Assembly: GCA_910579935.1 (NCBI GenBank)
Contig: CAJTVQ010000053.1
Coordinates: forward strand, 1 to 25,422
DNA: 25,422 nt
Direction: 5' to 3'
DNA from: an uncultured Lachnospiraceae bacterium
GTDB taxonomy: Bacteria; Bacillota; Clostridia; Lachnospirales; Lachnospiraceae
Below are positions 24,071-25,422 of the stretch, in pieces; position 1 is the first letter of the stretch; every line of letters begins with the position of its first letter. The position numbers and the translations under genes are program-made. The notes beneath the pieces are model-generated. The model was not told where the DNA came from and did not search any database. It was given only the letters and a program-made list of their open reading frames with translations.

Positions 24071-25422
24071 ATGCTGACATACGATTTGGAAAAGCGGGGG
24101 AATAAGACGCTGTATGAATATTTGTACGGATGCATCCGCAGCGATATTTTAGGCGGGAAGATTCAGCCGGACGAGAAATTACCCTCCAAAAGGACTTTGG
24201 CTAAAAATATGGATATCAGTATCAAGACCGTGGAGAATGCTTATGAGCAGCTTTTGGTGGAAGGATACGTGAGGGCGGAGGAAAAGCGTGGATACTTTGT
24301 GAATGGTGTGGAGGGCAGGACAGTCACCGGAAAACCCATGCCGGGGCCGGCTGACAAAAAAACTGCGGAAGCACAGGGAAAAGAAGAGTGGTTTGCCGAT
24401 TTTACTTCCAATTATAAAGTATATGAAAAATTTCCGTTTTCCACATGGGCCAAAATCATGCGGGAGACTTTGTCCTATCATGATGCGGAACTTTTGGAAA
24501 TGGTGCCTACACAGGGAATCGAACCGCTGCGCAGGGAGATTGCCAGGCATCTGTATGAGTTCCGCGGAATGGAAGTTTCACCACATCAGATCGTGGTGGG
24601 AGCGGGGACGGAATACCTGTACGGCAGACTGATACAGCTGTTGGGACGGAATGGTATTTACGCACTGGAGAATCCGGGCTATCTGAAGATGACGAGATTG
24701 TATAAGAACCACGGTCTTTCCTACCGCTATGTGGAGATTGACGGGCAGGGAATCCGGCCCGGGGAACTTAGAGAGAGCGGGGCGAATGTGGTGCATGTGT
24801 CACCGGGGAATCACTTTCCGGTAGGTTTCGTCATGCCTGTATTAAGGCGGCAGGAACTGTTGGAATGGGCTGGGGAAGAAAGAGGCAGGTATATCATAGA
24901 GGATGATTATGACAGCGAATTCCGGCTGAACGTGAGGCCGGTTCCGGCCATGCAGACCCTGGATACGGAACACAGGGTAATTTATCTAAATACGTTTGCG
25001 CGTACTCTTTTTCCGTCCGTGCGGGTCGGATATATGGTGCTGCCGCCGAAACTGCTGGAACGTTATCAGGAAACCGTCAGTTTCTATTCCTGCAGTGTCT
25101 CTGCAGTAGAGCAGTATACGCTGGCTTCTTTTATGGAAAAAGGATATTTTGAACGGCATATCCGCAGGGTAAAATTATATTATAGGGAAAAAAGAGATGA
25201 GCTGCTGAAGGAATTCAGGCTGTCCTCTTTATGGAAAAAATGCAGTATGATCGAGGAAAATGCGGGGACACGGTTTCTGCTGCGGGTGGATACGCCGCTG
25301 ACGGACAGCCAGATTAAGTGGTGTGCCGGGCAGCAGGGGCTGAATCTTTCCTGTCTGTCGGAATACTGTCATGGACAGGTGGACGGAATGGACAGGGTTA
25401 TATTGATCAGCTATGGTGATAT
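24071..25422 (+). CDS. MocR-type GntR regulator with aminotransferase-like domain (incomplete at window end)
   Basis: The frame is open from ATG 24071 to the window end (450 codons) with no stop. The N-terminal GntR winged helix (residues 10-77) shows DEKLPSKRTLAKNM, TVENAYEQLLVEGY and GYFV. The rest is a type I aminotransferase-like domain with ENPGY, EDDYDSEFR and LFPSVRVGYMV. In normal MocR proteins the motif TFSKTL carries the PLP-binding lysine. Here it reads TFARTL, and codon CGT at 25001-25003 gives Arg311. Schiff-base formation with PLP should be lost. It is divergent from the SDR-SnoaL pair and probably controls it. The ribosome-binding site is weak (AGGA). The C-terminal end is outside the window. 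Confidence 0.9.
   Translation, partial: MLTYDLEKRGNKTLYEYLYGCIRSDILGGKIQPDEKLPSKRTLAKNMDISIKTVENAYEQLLVEGYVRAEEKRGYFVNGVEGRTVTGKPMPGPADKKTAEAQGKEEWFADFTSNYKVYEKFPFSTWAKIMRETLSYHDAELLEMVPTQGIEPLRREIARHLYEFRGMEVSPHQIVVGAGTEYLYGRLIQLLGRNGIYALENPGYLKMTRLYKNHGLSYRYVEIDGQGIRPGELRESGANVVHVSPGNHFPVGFVMPVLRRQELLEWAGEERGRYIIEDDYDSEFRLNVRPVPAMQTLDTEHRVIYLNTFARTLFPSVRVGYMVLPPKLLERYQETVSFYSCSVSAVEQYTLASFMEKGYFERHIRRVKLYYREKRDELLKEFRLSSLWKKCSMIEENAGTRFLLRVDTPLTDSQIKWCAGQQGLNLSCLSEYCHGQVDGMDRVILISYGD

Overview
The window looks like chromosome from a gut Lachnospiraceae-type Clostridium (Firmicutes). Evidence for this is the strong AGGAGG ribosome-binding sites, the hisZ plus short-form hisG arrangement, a recU gene, a PadR-DUF1700 cassette, and raffinose/sucrose catabolism genes of gut-Firmicute type. 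No rRNA, tRNA or CRISPR array was seen.

Region 1 (1-5920) is an alpha-galactoside operon. It holds two ABC sugar permeases, a GH36 alpha-galactosidase and a GH13 enzyme of the amylosucrase subfamily, and it ends at a strong terminator. Together they would import raffinose-type sugars, release galactose and then split the remaining sucrose. Region 2 (5950-7773) is a PadR repressor with two translationally coupled membrane proteins. Region 3 (7930-13699) is a housekeeping run: HAD phosphatase, YgiQ-type radical SAM protein, short-chain dehydrogenase, a two-TM protein of unknown function, RluA-type pseudouridine synthase and RecU. Region 4 (13803-19112) is a histidine operon, hisZ-hisG-hisD-hisB-hisIE, with a clear promoter and terminator. 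Its last gene carries an extra N-terminal HisA/HisF-like barrel that has lost the catalytic aspartates. hisA, hisF, hisH and hisC are not in the window.

Region 5 (about 19120-22700) is visibly more AT-rich and looks like an accessory island. It holds an orphan GHKL sensor kinase, a possible 21-codon tryptophan-rich peptide gene, several hairpins, and a higB-higA toxin-antitoxin operon whose antitoxin carries an ImmA/IrrE-type HEIGH metallopeptidase domain. A 155-bp MITE-like element flanked by TAA repeats sits in the 3' end of higA and supplies its stop codon. Region 6 (22808-25422) has a minus-strand pair, an SDR resembling 3-alpha-hydroxysteroid dehydrogenase/carbonyl reductase and a SnoaL-like protein. 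Divergent to it is a MocR/GntR-type regulator that runs off the window end.

The most unusual observations are these: the MocR regulator has arginine where the PLP-binding lysine should be, next to a plausible direct-repeat operator; the MITE ends the antitoxin gene, and the pre-insertion end can be reconstructed; HisIE carries a pseudo-barrel; and a small WxW peptide frame follows the orphan kinase.
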